From contig NZ_JBPSEG010000015.1 in assembly GCF_051488665.1 (NCBI RefSeq), positions 1-62,263 on the forward strand: a DNA stretch of 62,263 nt. The letters are read 5' to 3'. A program made the translations under genes and the position numbers. Shown here one piece after another: positions 1 through 9,226 of the stretch. The DNA is from Melioribacter sp051488665. Lineage in GTDB: Bacteria > Bacteroidota > Ignavibacteria > Ignavibacteriales > Melioribacteraceae. The notes under the pieces are model-generated. The model saw only the letters and a program-made list of their open reading frames with translations. It was not told the DNA's origin and did no database searches. How positions within the stretch are numbered: position 1 is the stretch's first letter; every line of letters begins with the position of its first letter.

Positions 1-59
1 ATCTTTTTGTCTTTTAACGACTTATAGCTATTTTATCAACCGATAACTGGGACGCCTAT
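1..59 (-). mobile_element. Outer end of an IS copy (inverted relative to the right-hand IS)
   Basis: Bases 1-59 match the reverse complement of 61664-61722, the leader upstream of the transposase at the right edge, with about three mismatches. The match stops abruptly after the GGCGTCCC-containing end (position 59 here, 61664 on the right), which marks the probable IS boundary. The rest of this copy would lie to the left of the window. The mismatches show the two copies are not freshly duplicated. Seen directly; the identity as an IS end is inferred from the neighbouring transposase on the right. Confidence 0.75.
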
Positions 60-87
60 AAAAGGAATTAATTTGTTCGATGTTAAT

Positions 88-160
88 TAGGGGTTAGGGA
101 TCAGGGATTAGGGATTTGGGATTTTGGGTTGGGGAGTTTGGGTGTTCTTCGTTTTGGGAT
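88..160 (+). repeat. Degenerate G-rich GGGATTA/TTAGGG-like tandem tract
   Basis: A run of GGG triplets separated by 2-5 A/T bases, with units like GGGATTA, GGGATCA, GGGATTT and GGGTTGGGG. The spacing would permit a G-quadruplex on the plus strand. It lies between the IS end and the GH88 gene. No gene is visible in 60-358, and nothing else was recognised there beyond the ribosome binding site (AGGGA) ahead of 359. Confidence 0.6.
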
Positions 161-358
161 TTTAGTTATGGAATTCAACTTTCCGCATTAAAAGTTGCAC
201 AACTAAGAACCCCGGCGCTCAAAGTGAAAAACAATCTTCTGAATTTGCAAACCCGTTAATTTGGTACTAAAAAAATGTTTGGGGCGATATAAAAATTCCT
301 TTTAATTCTCTGATTCTTATATTTGTGCTGATTCTTTAAGTTAACGCAGGGAAATAAA

Positions 359-1528
359 ATGAAATCTTTTTTAAAGCCGTTAGTTTTTATTGGCGTGCCG
401 CTATTGTTTGTTGCGACCGCTTTATACACTTTTGATAAAGAAACGGCAAAGAGAAATATTAAGAGAGCCGCCGAGCAATATTCATACATGCTTCAATTGA
501 TCGGAGATACGGATAAATTGCCGCGTTCGGTTGACGATTCGGGGAATGTAAATACGGTCGAGCCGTACGACTGGACAAGCGGATTTTTCCCCGGCAGTTT
601 GTGGTATCTTTATGAATATACAAAAGACGAAAAGTGGCTTAATGCCGCTAAAACGTTTACAGAAATTCTCGAAGGACAACAGTTCAACAATACTACCCAC
701 GACCTCGGTTTTATGATCTATTGCAGTTTCGGAAACGGCTACAAACTGACCGGAAACGAACAATACAAACAGATATTGATCAACGCCGCTAAAACACTTG
801 CATCCCGATTCAATCCGAAGATCGGGTGCATTAAATCGTGGGACGGACACGATGGCGTTTGGCAATATCCCGTAATTATCGACAATATGATGAATCTTGA
901 ATTATTATTTTGGGCTACAAAAGAAACCGGGGATTCGAGTTTTTATAATATTGCAGTAACACACGCCAACACTACAATGAAAAATCATTTCAGACAAGAT
1001 TACAGCACGTGGCACGTTTTAAGTTACGATACAACGACTGGAAAAGTTGAGAAAAGAAATACTCACCAGGGATACTCCGATGAGTCTTGCTGGGCAAGAG
1101 GTCAGGCTTGGGGTTTATACGGTTTTACAATGTGCTATCGCGAAACCGGTGAAAGTCGTTATCTGAAACAAGCTGAAAGTATGGCGGAATATATTTCCAA
1201 ACATCTGCCTGAAGATATGATTCCGTTTTGGGATTACGACGCGGCGGATTATCCGAAGGACGCTTCTGCTGCGGCGATTATGGCTTCGGCATTCTATGAA
1301 TTGGCGAAACTTTCCCGAAAAGTAAAATATAAAACTTATGCCGACAAAATTATGAACGCACTTTCGCAGCCGGAGTATCTGGCTTCGCCGGGAACCAATG
1401 CCGGATTTATATTAAAGCACTCGACCGGAAACAAGCCGGCAAATTCGGAGATCGACGTACCGATAATCTATGCCGATTATTATTTCATCGAAGCAAATTT
1501 GAGGAAACTACAATTCGAGAGCAAATAA
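359..1528 (+). CDS. Glycoside hydrolase family 88 (unsaturated glucuronyl hydrolase-like)
   Basis: A 389-residue enzyme of the (alpha/alpha)6-barrel GH88 family. Members remove the unsaturated uronic acid left at the non-reducing end of oligosaccharides by polysaccharide lyases, by hydrating the enol-ether double bond. Supporting sequence: an N-terminal hydrophobic anchor or signal (residues 1-24), a DNMMNLELLFWA segment near residue 178 that carries a typical GH88 Asp, and the hallmark HQGYSDESCWARGQAW stretch near 238-253. Length fits the family. The ATG has AGGGA about 8 bases upstream. It stands alone ahead of a methyltransferase. The substrate (glycosaminoglycan, ulvan or pectin type) cannot be told from sequence alone. 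No polysaccharide lyase is visible nearby. Confidence 0.85.
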   Translation: MKSFLKPLVFIGVPLLFVATALYTFDKETAKRNIKRAAEQYSYMLQLIGDTDKLPRSVDDSGNVNTVEPYDWTSGFFPGSLWYLYEYTKDEKWLNAAKTFTEILEGQQFNNTTHDLGFMIYCSFGNGYKLTGNEQYKQILINAAKTLASRFNPKIGCIKSWDGHDGVWQYPVIIDNMMNLELLFWATKETGDSSFYNIAVTHANTTMKNHFRQDYSTWHVLSYDTTTGKVEKRNTHQGYSDESCWARGQAWGLYGFTMCYRETGESRYLKQAESMAEYISKHLPEDMIPFWDYDAADYPKDASAAAIMASAFYELAKLSRKVKYKTYADKIMNALSQPEYLASPGTNAGFILKHSTGNKPANSEIDVPIIYADYYFIEANLRKLQFESK

Positions 1529-1558
1529 AATTAATTGCATAAAAGCAAAAGGATATAA

Positions 1559-2176
1559 ATGAATCCACTTCAGCAACATTGGAATAAAATTTTCAAAGAA
1601 ACCCCGGAAGAAAAACTCGGCTGGTATGAAAGAGAAGTTTCTAAAACCGTCGATTTTCTGGACGGAGTAGACTTAGAAAACAAAGTTGTTTTTCTTCCGG
1701 GCGCGGGCACTTCCAGATTGACAGATACTCTGATCGAAAAGGGCGCTCTCCTTGTACTGAACGATATAAGCGACGAGGCGTTAACGGCGCTGCGCAATAG
1801 AATTGAAAATCCCGGAAAACATCATTGGTATTGCGGCGATATATCTAAGCCTTTGCCTGAAGAAATTCCGGCTGCGGACATATGGATAGACCGCGCGGTT
1901 CTTCATTTTCTGATTGAGGAAACAGAGATTCAAGGATATTTCGAGAATCTCAATCGCATCGTTAAAAGGAACGGATATGTTATGCTGGCGGAATTTTCAT
2001 TAAAAGGCGCTCAAAAATGCGCCGGGTTGAACGTTCATCGCTATTCTGTCGACGAATTACAAAAAAGAGTGGGCAATGATTTCAAATTGATTAAATCCGA
2101 AGACTACGTTTACATTAATCCGGGCGGAGGGGAACGCCCGTATGTTTATACGCTTTTCAAAAGAGACGAAGCATAA
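1559..2176 (+). CDS. Class I SAM-dependent methyltransferase (thiopurine-methyltransferase-like)
   Basis: A 205-residue soluble methyltransferase. The N-terminus (QQHWNKIF...LGWYE) has the HWxxxF/GWYE pattern of the TPMT-like group. A glycine-rich SAM loop follows (VVFLPGAGTSRLTD, about residues 40-55), then an acidic ribose-binding position (LNDIS, about 68) and GDISKPLP with DIWIDRAVLHF (motifs II-IV). Length fits the family, and the substrate is unknown. The start has AAAGGAT upstream. It converges on the GDPD gene with only two bases between the stop codons. Confidence 0.7.
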   Translation: MNPLQQHWNKIFKETPEEKLGWYEREVSKTVDFLDGVDLENKVVFLPGAGTSRLTDTLIEKGALLVLNDISDEALTALRNRIENPGKHHWYCGDISKPLPEEIPAADIWIDRAVLHFLIEETEIQGYFENLNRIVKRNGYVMLAEFSLKGAQKCAGLNVHRYSVDELQKRVGNDFKLIKSEDYVYINPGGGERPYVYTLFKRDEA

Positions 2177-2178
2177 TT

Positions 2179-2961
2179 TTATTCAAGGTATATCGATGAA
2201 TTTAAATAATCGATTATCTTAGCCGGCGAATTTGTAGTTATGTAGTCGACTCCGAGTTTTGCCAGACGAACCGCGTCTGCACTGCTTTCAACATTATAAA
2301 CGCATAACTCAAGTCCGAGCTCTTTAAGGCTTTCTACCAGATTATTGTCTATATACAACGCGTTGTTGAGATCGACGCCGTCGCAGTTGAGTTTTTTTAA
2401 CGTATGCATCAATCGTTTGTGCGCTATTCCGTTAAGACATTTTCGCTTTGATGAAAACCATTCGAACAGCCAATAGGTTTTAATTTCCGGAAATAATTTT
2501 TTTGCCGAAATAATCGTGTCTGGATTAAACGCGATTATTCTCAGCCGGTCAGGCGATAATTTTTTGTTCTTCAGAGTTTCCGAAAGCTTAATCAGAAATT
2601 CTTTTCTGTCGTCTTTAATTTCGATAAAGAGGCCCCGGTCGGCCGGAATTATATCGATGATCTCTTCTAAAGTCGGAATCGATGTTCCTTTGAATTGTGG
2701 ATTTTTCCAGCTGCCCACGTCGACGGATTTCAATTCCGAAAGCTTGGTTTTTACGACGTTTAATTTCGTTCCTCTTTTGGAAGTCCTTTTCGTATCGGAG
2801 TCGTGAATACACACGATATGATTATCGTTTGTAAGCCAGAAATCTCCTTCAATAAAATCCGCGCCTTCCGCAAAAGCTTTTTGAAAAGAAGGAATTGTAT
2901 TTTCGGGCGCGTCGTCCGACGCTCCCCGATGAGCTACGATATAAATTTTTTTATTCGTCAC
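2179..2961 (-). CDS. Glycerophosphodiester phosphodiesterase
   Basis: A cytoplasmic GDPD-family enzyme that hydrolyses glycerophosphodiesters to glycerol-3-phosphate and an alcohol. The TIM-barrel motif IVAHRGASDDAPENT near the N-terminus carries the catalytic His and Arg. It is followed by the metal-binding acidic residues in EGDFWLT and the second His of IHDSD. There is no signal peptide. I place the start at the GTG at 2961, giving the compact N-terminus VTNKKIYIVAHRG. A longer reading begins at a TTG at 2985, deep inside glpD, without a good ribosome site. The GTG start still overlaps the glpD stop by 11 bases, which implies translational coupling. The product, G3P, is the substrate of GlpD encoded just upstream. 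Confidence 0.88.
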   Translation of the reverse strand: MTNKKIYIVAHRGASDDAPENTIPSFQKAFAEGADFIEGDFWLTNDNHIVCIHDSDTKRTSKRGTKLNVVKTKLSELKSVDVGSWKNPQFKGTSIPTLEEIIDIIPADRGLFIEIKDDRKEFLIKLSETLKNKKLSPDRLRIIAFNPDTIISAKKLFPEIKTYWLFEWFSSKRKCLNGIAHKRLMHTLKKLNCDGVDLNNALYIDNNLVESLKELGLELCVYNVESSADAVRLAKLGVDYITTNSPAKIIDYLNSSIYLE

Positions 2962-4531
2962 CTTCAGGCAAATATCCTTTGGCAAGTCTCGTGTATTCTT
3001 TAATTTGAGTTTCTATCCATTCGTTGTCTTTCTTTAATTCATTAGCCATCAATTCGGCTACAACCGGAGCCATTTCGCTGCTTGCTTTTGAGTCGAGCAA
3101 AAGGGCACGAATTCTTCTCGAAAGAAAGTCTTCGACCGTTCTTGCCATTTCGTTTCTAACCGCCCAAACAATTTCCGCTTTTATGTATGGCAAGTCGGGA
3201 TGAATCGGTTCGCTCAATTTTTTGTCTTTGGCAATAATTCTTTCTTCGATTTGAAATTTATCCGCGCCGTAATAGTAGAGCGGTTCGTTATGATTGGTAT
3301 TTTTAAGATAGCCGTGAATGGGAAGATTTTTTGTAACCGACCCGCGTTCTTCGAGTCCCCCAACAAGGATTGCATGATCAATTAAATCCTCGCCCATTTT
3401 TCTGTAGATTGTCCATTTGCCCCCGGTTATGGTAATCAATCCGGACGGGGAAATCGAAATCTGATGTTTTCTGGAAATGTCTTTTGTCGGGATAGCTTTA
3501 CCCTCCGAAATAGCCAGCGGTCTCAAACCCGCAAAGACGCTCAAAATATCGGATCGTTGCGGGTCTTTCGAAAGATAGCGCGCCGAATTCGAAAGAAGAA
3601 AATCGATCTCTTCTTCGGAAGCTCTCGGTTCGATTTCGGGTTTATCGACTTCGGTATCGGTTGTGCCGAGTATCACTTTATCGTGCCACGGAACGGCAAA
3701 CAAAACTCTTCCGTCCGTAGTGTGAGGTATCATAATCGCCGAATCACCCTGCAGAAACGATTTGTCGAGCACAATATGAATGCCGCGGCTCAGAACCACC
3801 GAATTCGATCTTTCGCCTTCGTCCATATTTTTAATATCGCCGACAAATATTCCGGCTGCATTGATAAAAGTTTTTCCTTTAACGTGAAAAACATTACCCG
3901 TTTCGACGTCGAGTAAATTAACGCCGTTAAGAATTCCTTTCCTGTCTTTCGTAAACCCGACCGCCTTTACATAGTTGAGCAGAAGAGCTCCGTTTTCGTA
4001 TGCTGTTTGAGCCAGATTAACAGCCAGTCGCGAGTCGTCGAATTGACCGTCGTAATAGATTACTCCGCCGAGCAATCCTTCGGGATCGAGATTGGGAATT
4101 GCATTTAATGTTTCTTCTTTTGAAATTTTTTCCGATGGACCCAGACCGAGTTTGCCCGCCATTAAATCGTAAACTTTCATTCCGATATTATAAAACGGAC
4201 CTTCCCACCATTCATAAGCCGGAATAATGAACTGTTGATTCTTAACGAGGTGAGGCGCGTTTTGCATCAGGAGACCTCGTTCGTGCAGAGCTTCGAACAC
4301 GAGCGACAAATCGCCCTGCGCCAGATACCGGACTCCGCCGTGAACAAGTTTTGTGCTTCTGCTCGATGTTCCTTTCGAAAAGTCGTATTGTTCTACCAGC
4401 AGCGTTTTAAACCCTCTTGAAGCCGCATCGACGGCGGCGCCCAAGCCGGTAGCGCCGCCGCCGATTATTATAATATCCCAAACTTCGCCTTTATCGGATA
4501 AAAGTCGTTTAAGTTGTTTGTCTCTGTTCAT
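2951..4531 (-). CDS. glpD: Aerobic glycerol-3-phosphate dehydrogenase (FAD)
   Basis: Oxidises glycerol-3-phosphate to dihydroxyacetone phosphate and feeds electrons to the quinone pool at the membrane face. Evidence: the dinucleotide-binding motif IIIIGGGATGLGAA near residue 20, the GlpD signature GTSSRSTKLVHGGVRYL, a second conserved block TTDTEVDKP near the substrate site, and GGKWTIYRKM in the C-terminal half. About 526 residues, as expected. The ATG at 4531 is preferred; a TTG two codons upstream is the alternative. Two bases separate it from the esterase stop, and the downstream GDPD gene overlaps its 3' end, so the three form an operon for glycerophospholipid breakdown. Confidence 0.93.
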   Translation of the reverse strand: MNRDKQLKRLLSDKGEVWDIIIIGGGATGLGAAVDAASRGFKTLLVEQYDFSKGTSSRSTKLVHGGVRYLAQGDLSLVFEALHERGLLMQNAPHLVKNQQFIIPAYEWWEGPFYNIGMKVYDLMAGKLGLGPSEKISKEETLNAIPNLDPEGLLGGVIYYDGQFDDSRLAVNLAQTAYENGALLLNYVKAVGFTKDRKGILNGVNLLDVETGNVFHVKGKTFINAAGIFVGDIKNMDEGERSNSVVLSRGIHIVLDKSFLQGDSAIMIPHTTDGRVLFAVPWHDKVILGTTDTEVDKPEIEPRASEEEIDFLLSNSARYLSKDPQRSDILSVFAGLRPLAISEGKAIPTKDISRKHQISISPSGLITITGGKWTIYRKMGEDLIDHAILVGGLEERGSVTKNLPIHGYLKNTNHNEPLYYYGADKFQIEERIIAKDKKLSEPIHPDLPYIKAEIVWAVRNEMARTVEDFLSRRIRALLLDSKASSEMAPVVAELMANELKKDNEWIETQIKEYTRLAKGYLPEGDE

Positions 4532-4533
4532 AA

Positions 4534-5394
4534 TCAATATTGATGAAAAGCGTCGGAAATGAATTTAAGCACGTTCGGCAGCGATTCGCGCCAGTATGTC
4601 CAATTATGCGCGCCGTCTCTCATTCTGAATTCGTGCGGTATCCCTTTCTTTGTCATTGCAATATGAACTTCCGAATTCATGATCGTAAGAAAATCGTCGT
4701 CGCCGCAGTCGATATACCATCTGACCGATTTCAACCGTTCGGCGGGCAAATTGTTTATCAAATTAATCACATTATAATTATTATAAAATTCCAACGCTTT
4801 TTCTTCAGATAAATTTTCTATTCCCCTGAGGATGTAATAGCTGTTCAGACTGTCCGGATTGGAAGGACCTGTAGCCGCGCTCAGAGGGCATGCCGACGAA
4901 AAAAGCTCGGGGTGATGCAACGCATAGATAAATGTTCCCTCGCCACCCATCGACAGTCCCGCAATAGCGCGGTAGCGTTTCTGCGACCGGATTCTGTAAG
5001 TTTTTTCGATGTACGGTATGAATTCGTTAATAAAGAAATCTTCATACCGATAATCGGTCTCGGGACGGTTAACGTACCCTCGGTATGGAACGTCGGCGTT
5101 CGGCATTACAATAATCATCGGAGTGGCTTTGCCTTCTTTTATCGCTTTGTCTGCGATGTGCAATACCTCTCCGAACTGAATCCATCCCGATTGGTCGTCG
5201 CTGTACCCGTGAAGAAGATAGAGCACGGGATAGCTTCGCTCCGACAGATCGTAATCCGGCGGCAGATAAACTGCATACTTTCTTTCCCCTTTTAAGATTT
5301 CCGATTTCATTGATAAGTTATCGAATACTTTTCCGGATTGAGCGGAAATAACGAACGGAATTAACGTCATTAAAAGAAAAATTTTTTTATACAT
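4534..5394 (-). CDS. Exported alpha/beta-hydrolase, esterase D/feruloyl-esterase-like
   Basis: A 286-residue secreted esterase of the putative esterase (PF00756-type) family. The signal peptide is MYKKIFLLMTLIPFVISAQ. The nucleophile elbow is GLSMGGEG near residue 150; the catalytic Asp and His are probably those in CGDDDF and DGAHNW near the C-terminus. YLLHGYSDD supplies the oxyanion-hole HG. The start is set to the ATG at 5394, right at the signal peptide and preceded by GAGGCGC, rather than 57 bases upstream. It is first gene of the esterase-glpD-GDPD operon. Members act on acylated sugars, feruloyl esters or S-formylglutathione; the exported form favours carbohydrate esters, which is inference. 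Confidence 0.82.
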   Translation of the reverse strand: MYKKIFLLMTLIPFVISAQSGKVFDNLSMKSEILKGERKYAVYLPPDYDLSERSYPVLYLLHGYSDDQSGWIQFGEVLHIADKAIKEGKATPMIIVMPNADVPYRGYVNRPETDYRYEDFFINEFIPYIEKTYRIRSQKRYRAIAGLSMGGEGTFIYALHHPELFSSACPLSAATGPSNPDSLNSYYILRGIENLSEEKALEFYNNYNVINLINNLPAERLKSVRWYIDCGDDDFLTIMNSEVHIAMTKKGIPHEFRMRDGAHNWTYWRESLPNVLKFISDAFHQY

Positions 5395-5512
5395 AAGCGC
5401 CTCTTTTATAATTGTCACGGAAAAACTAATTTTATTGAAATCAAATATCAAATTATTATTAGATAAATTTTATTTTTGATTATAGACATACATTTTTTTG
5501 CGGGGGTATACC

Positions 5513-8500
5513 ATGAAAAAATATTTTCAATTATTATTATTTGCAGCTATTCTTTTTGCGGCGCCCACGTTAACCCATGCGCAGCTGTCGCTGCCTTACA
5601 TTTTCGGGAACGGGATGGTTTTGCAGCGCGAGCATGAAATTCCGATTTGGGGCAAAGCCGCTCCGGGAGACAGCGTAACTGTAGATTTAGAAGGGAATAT
5701 TATTAGCGCTATAGCCGACAGCCTGGGAAAATGGCAAACGGCATTGCCTGCAATGGAAGCGGGCGGACCTTTTGTTTTGAAGGTAACTTCGGGAAACCAA
5801 TCAATTACACGCAATAATGTTTATATAGGCGACGTATGGCTTGCTTCGGGTCAATCGAACATGGAATATACTCTCAACAATGCTACGGGAGGAAGCGCTG
5901 CAATTTCTTCCGCAAACACTCAGTTAATAAGGCAGTTTAAAGTTGCAAAAGGATTATCCGACGAACCCGTTGACGAAGTTCCGTCCGGAAGTTATTGGAT
6001 GCCGGCGACTCCTCAATATGCGGGCAATTGGAGCGCTGTCGGTTTCTTTTTTGCAAATTATCTTTACAAAGATTTGAACATTCCGATCGGTATAATTAAT
6101 TCCTCATACGGCGGCAGCCGAATCGAAACATGGATGAGCGATGAGATGCTCGGTTTCGACGAGCAGGACGTTAAACTTGCAAACGGAGAGCCTGAAAGGC
6201 AGCCTACCGTTGCTTTCAACAGAATGATTCATCCGATAGTCGGTTTCCCGATTAAAGGCGTAATTTGGTATCAGGCAGAATCGAACGGCGATAATATGAA
6301 CGACGCTCTTGCCTACGGAGAATTATTCATTAAATTAATTAACGGATGGCGCCAACTATGGAACTTAGGCGATTTTCCGTTTTTGTGGGTGCAGCTTCCG
6401 AATTTCGGACAGGTTTATGATCAGCCCCAAACATGGGACGCCTGGCCTCAACTAAGAGCTCAACAATCGAAAGCGCTGTCTCTGCCAAATACCGGAGAAG
6501 CTGTGGCAATCGATGTCGGCTCGTTGGATATTCATCCGCCCAAGAAAGAACCGGTCGGTTACCGTTTGTCGTTGCTTGCCCGTAAAATAGCCTACGGAGA
6601 GGATATTGTGTACTCAGGTCCGCGTTATAAAGGCAATTTGTTGAGAGACGACGGCAAGATAGAAATTTATTTCGATCATATCGGCGGCGGGCTTATGGCA
6701 AAGAATTCCGACAACGGCGAGGTCTATTCATTTGCGGTTACAAGCGACAATACGAACTGGGTTTGGGCTAATGCCGTAATTGACAGCAATAAAGCGCTTG
6801 TGTGGAACGACGATATTGCCGAGCCGGTTAAAGTACGTTATGCCTGGGAGTATAATCCGGCAAACGCCAATTTATACAACAAAGAAGAACTCCCCGCCGC
6901 TCCGTTTCTAGCCGATGTAAACCCTGGTTTTAAAATAGCTTCGTTTACTGCGGGAAGAACAACGCTCGAAACCGGACAAAGCACAACGTTATCGTGGACC
7001 GTTTTTGGAGCTTCGACAGTTACTCTTAACGGAAACAGCGTAGATACGGTAGGATCTATTACAATATCGCCCGCGGAAACAACCGTTTATACGCTCATAG
7101 CAATTAACAGGGAAAACCCTAACGAAGCCGATACGGCAGTCGTAACAGTCGAAGTGCTTGACCCGGATATGATTAACCGAGCTTTGAATCATAATGTAAC
7201 AGCATCTACATACGAGGCGTGCTGCGGAGACGAACTTATTCCGGAATATGCGGTCGACGGAGATATGAATACAAGATGGAGCAGCGCATGGCAGCAGGAG
7301 TCCGAAACTACGGTTGCAGACCCGAATCTGGACGACAATCCGGATGACGAATGGTTGATGGTAGACCTCGGCGAGCCGATCGATCTGGAAAGAATCATTC
7401 TTTATTGGGAAACGGCATACGGCTCGCAATACGATATTGAAGTTTCGTACGACGGGTATTTATGGCAGACTGTATATGAGGAAAGAAACGGAGACGGAAA
7501 TCAGGATAATATTATTTTTGAAAATCCCGTAAGCGGGCGGTTTATTAAATTTCATTTTCTTAAACGGGCTACTCAGTGGGGATATTCTATTTATGAAATT
7601 GCCGCATACGGAAAGCTGTCGCAAAAGAAACCGCCTGAAGCAAAAGTTACAACGGATTTCGGTAATGTGACCGAACCCAATAAAAAAGTAAACATTACCG
7701 CCGACGCAAACGACAGCGACGGGGAAGTAGTAAAAGCAGAATTCTATGCAGACGGTATTCCGATAGGAACGGCAAACAACGCTCCGTTTAAAGTTAGCTG
7801 GACGCCGGAACAATTTGGAACTTACAATATTATCGTTCGCGTAACCGACAACGACAGCATTACAGTTCAATCGGAGCCTTTTGAAGTTTATGTTGTTGAT
7901 AACGCGGAAACGACAATCTTCGAAGCGGAAAACGGTTCTTATACTGGACAAGGCAATATACTCAGTTCGCCGGCTACGAGCGGCGGCAAATATCTGGAAT
8001 TGCGCGATGCCTGGACTTTAACTTTCGACAATATCGAAGCTCCCGAAGACGGCGATTACTTGTTAATTATGTCTTATCAATTAACGTTTGAGTCGCCCAA
8101 GACTCAGTATTTGGTTGTAAACGGCGATACAATTGCAGCAGTTGAATTTACCGCTCCGAACAAAACCTCGTGGCTTAAACGCGGTATTTATGTGCCTCTA
8201 AACAAAGGAAATAATGTTATTGCGATTCACGGTTTCTGGAATTGGATGAGTTTCGATTATATAGCCATTAAAGGACTCATCCCGGTTTCTGTAAAAGACG
8301 ATGATGTAATTCCGGGATATTTTATTGTTTCTCAAAATTATCCCAATCCGTTCAATCCTGTTACGAAAATTAAATATGAATTGCCGGAAAGAAGTCACAT
8401 AAAATTAACAGTGTATAATTCGCTTGGGGAAGAAGTCGCAGAACTAATTAACAAAGAGCAGACGGCGGGAAGTTATGAAATAGAATTTGACGGAAGCGGC

Positions 8501-8578
8501 TTGCCCAGCGGAATATATTATTATACGATACAATCGGGCTCTTACAAGTTGACCCGGAAGATGATATTGTTGAAGTAA
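5513..8578 (+). CDS. Secreted sialate-O-acetylesterase-like SGNH enzyme with discoidin, Ig-like and T9SS domains
   Basis: A 1021-residue exported multidomain protein. In order: signal peptide ending at THAQ; an SGNH/sialate 9-O-acetylesterase domain (about 25-475) with block I SGQSNMEY (Ser nucleophile), block III GVIWYQAESN and a DIHPPKK Asp/His pair; an Ig-like piece around 480-550; an F5/8 type C (discoidin/CBM32-like) domain about 560-700 (DGDMNTRWSS and DLGEPIDLERI are typical); another Ig/PKD-like domain; a CBM6/35-like beta-sandwich; and a T9SS type A sorting domain in the last 80 residues (YPNPFNPVTK). The start is the ATG at 5513 behind GCGGGGGT; an upstream TTG at 5498 is less likely. 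It probably deacetylates sugars outside the cell. Its last 246 bases are nearly identical to those of the gene ending at 15060. Confidence 0.87.
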   Translation: MKKYFQLLLFAAILFAAPTLTHAQLSLPYIFGNGMVLQREHEIPIWGKAAPGDSVTVDLEGNIISAIADSLGKWQTALPAMEAGGPFVLKVTSGNQSITRNNVYIGDVWLASGQSNMEYTLNNATGGSAAISSANTQLIRQFKVAKGLSDEPVDEVPSGSYWMPATPQYAGNWSAVGFFFANYLYKDLNIPIGIINSSYGGSRIETWMSDEMLGFDEQDVKLANGEPERQPTVAFNRMIHPIVGFPIKGVIWYQAESNGDNMNDALAYGELFIKLINGWRQLWNLGDFPFLWVQLPNFGQVYDQPQTWDAWPQLRAQQSKALSLPNTGEAVAIDVGSLDIHPPKKEPVGYRLSLLARKIAYGEDIVYSGPRYKGNLLRDDGKIEIYFDHIGGGLMAKNSDNGEVYSFAVTSDNTNWVWANAVIDSNKALVWNDDIAEPVKVRYAWEYNPANANLYNKEELPAAPFLADVNPGFKIASFTAGRTTLETGQSTTLSWTVFGASTVTLNGNSVDTVGSITISPAETTVYTLIAINRENPNEADTAVVTVEVLDPDMINRALNHNVTASTYEACCGDELIPEYAVDGDMNTRWSSAWQQESETTVADPNLDDNPDDEWLMVDLGEPIDLERIILYWETAYGSQYDIEVSYDGYLWQTVYEERNGDGNQDNIIFENPVSGRFIKFHFLKRATQWGYSIYEIAAYGKLSQKKPPEAKVTTDFGNVTEPNKKVNITADANDSDGEVVKAEFYADGIPIGTANNAPFKVSWTPEQFGTYNIIVRVTDNDSITVQSEPFEVYVVDNAETTIFEAENGSYTGQGNILSSPATSGGKYLELRDAWTLTFDNIEAPEDGDYLLIMSYQLTFESPKTQYLVVNGDTIAAVEFTAPNKTSWLKRGIYVPLNKGNNVIAIHGFWNWMSFDYIAIKGLIPVSVKDDDVIPGYFIVSQNYPNPFNPVTKIKYELPERSHIKLTVYNSLGEEVAELINKEQTAGSYEIEFDGSGLPSGIYYYTIQSGSYKLTRKMILLK
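8333..8578 (+). repeat. 246-bp direct repeat, copy 1 (T9SS sorting-domain coding)
   Basis: Colinear with 14815-15060 without any gap. I count roughly 15 mismatches by eye, several of them silent. It codes for the C-terminal sorting domain and the stop codon. Similarity continues past the stop into the GCGCGTTTC leader of the downstream repeat array. Other T9SS domains in the window (gene 17455-20286) differ far more, so this pair looks recently duplicated or gene-converted. Confidence 0.85.
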
Positions 8579-8608
8579 TAACTGGCATGATGTTAATATA
8601 ATTTGAAA

Positions 8609-9226
8609 GCGCGTTTCCCGCGTTTGACGTTTCGCGTTTCGCGTTTCGATACGCCCGATAAATCAGGCTACTCAACGCTCGATTTAAATGCAAAACTGCT
8701 TAGTAGTTTTGTGTGGGCATAGATTTCAAAACAAGCAAGGTTGCTGAGTTGTTTTGAGCAAAGTGAAGAATGAAAACAAGCCGGGTTAAATTACTTCTAA
8801 ATGCATGAAGATTCTCGGTTTAATTTTTCATAATTATATCTACATTCATTCTTTCCACATTACGATACGCCCGATAAATCGGGCTACTCAACGCTCGATT
8901 TAAATGCAAAACTGCTTAGTAGTTTTGTGTGGGCATAGATTTCAAAACAAGCAAGGTTGCTGTGTAGTTTTGATCGAAGCGAAGAATGGAAATCAAGTCG
9001 GGTTAAATTACTTCTGAATGTATGAAGATTCTAAGTCTAATTTCTCATAATTATGTCCAATTCATTCTTCCCGCATTTCGATACGCCCGATAAATCGGGC
9101 TACTCAACGCTCGGTTTAAATGCAAAGCTGCTAAATAGTTTTGTGCAAGCATAAATTTCAATAGAAGCAAGGTTGCTGAGTAGTCCGAAGGACGTATCGA
9201 AGCAACCGGTTAGCCTACAATCTTCT
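8609..9226. repeat. REP-like tandem array 1 (216-bp monomers, about 2.6 units)
   Basis: After a leader of 7-bp GCGTTTC units (8609-8646), a monomer starting CGATACGCCCGATAAATC is repeated at 8647, 8863 and 9079, exactly 216 bp apart. Each start contains the hairpin GCCCGAT-AA-ATCGGGC (degenerate in the first). The last unit is shortened to about 130 bp and closes with an opposed arm. Read on the minus strand, that arm is again CGATACG-(TCC-TTC-GGA)-CTACTCA, enclosed by GGTTGCT (9171) and AGCAACC (9201). The homology with the single copy at 15115 runs on to 9226, into the last codons of the restriction-modification gene. This array fills the stretch between 8579 and 9209; no other gene is visible there. 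Confidence 0.9.

Noticed and set aside
88..160. Chromosome telomere
   Set aside because: The tract is degenerate, short and internal, next to an IS end and genes; bacterial linear ends are not built this way.
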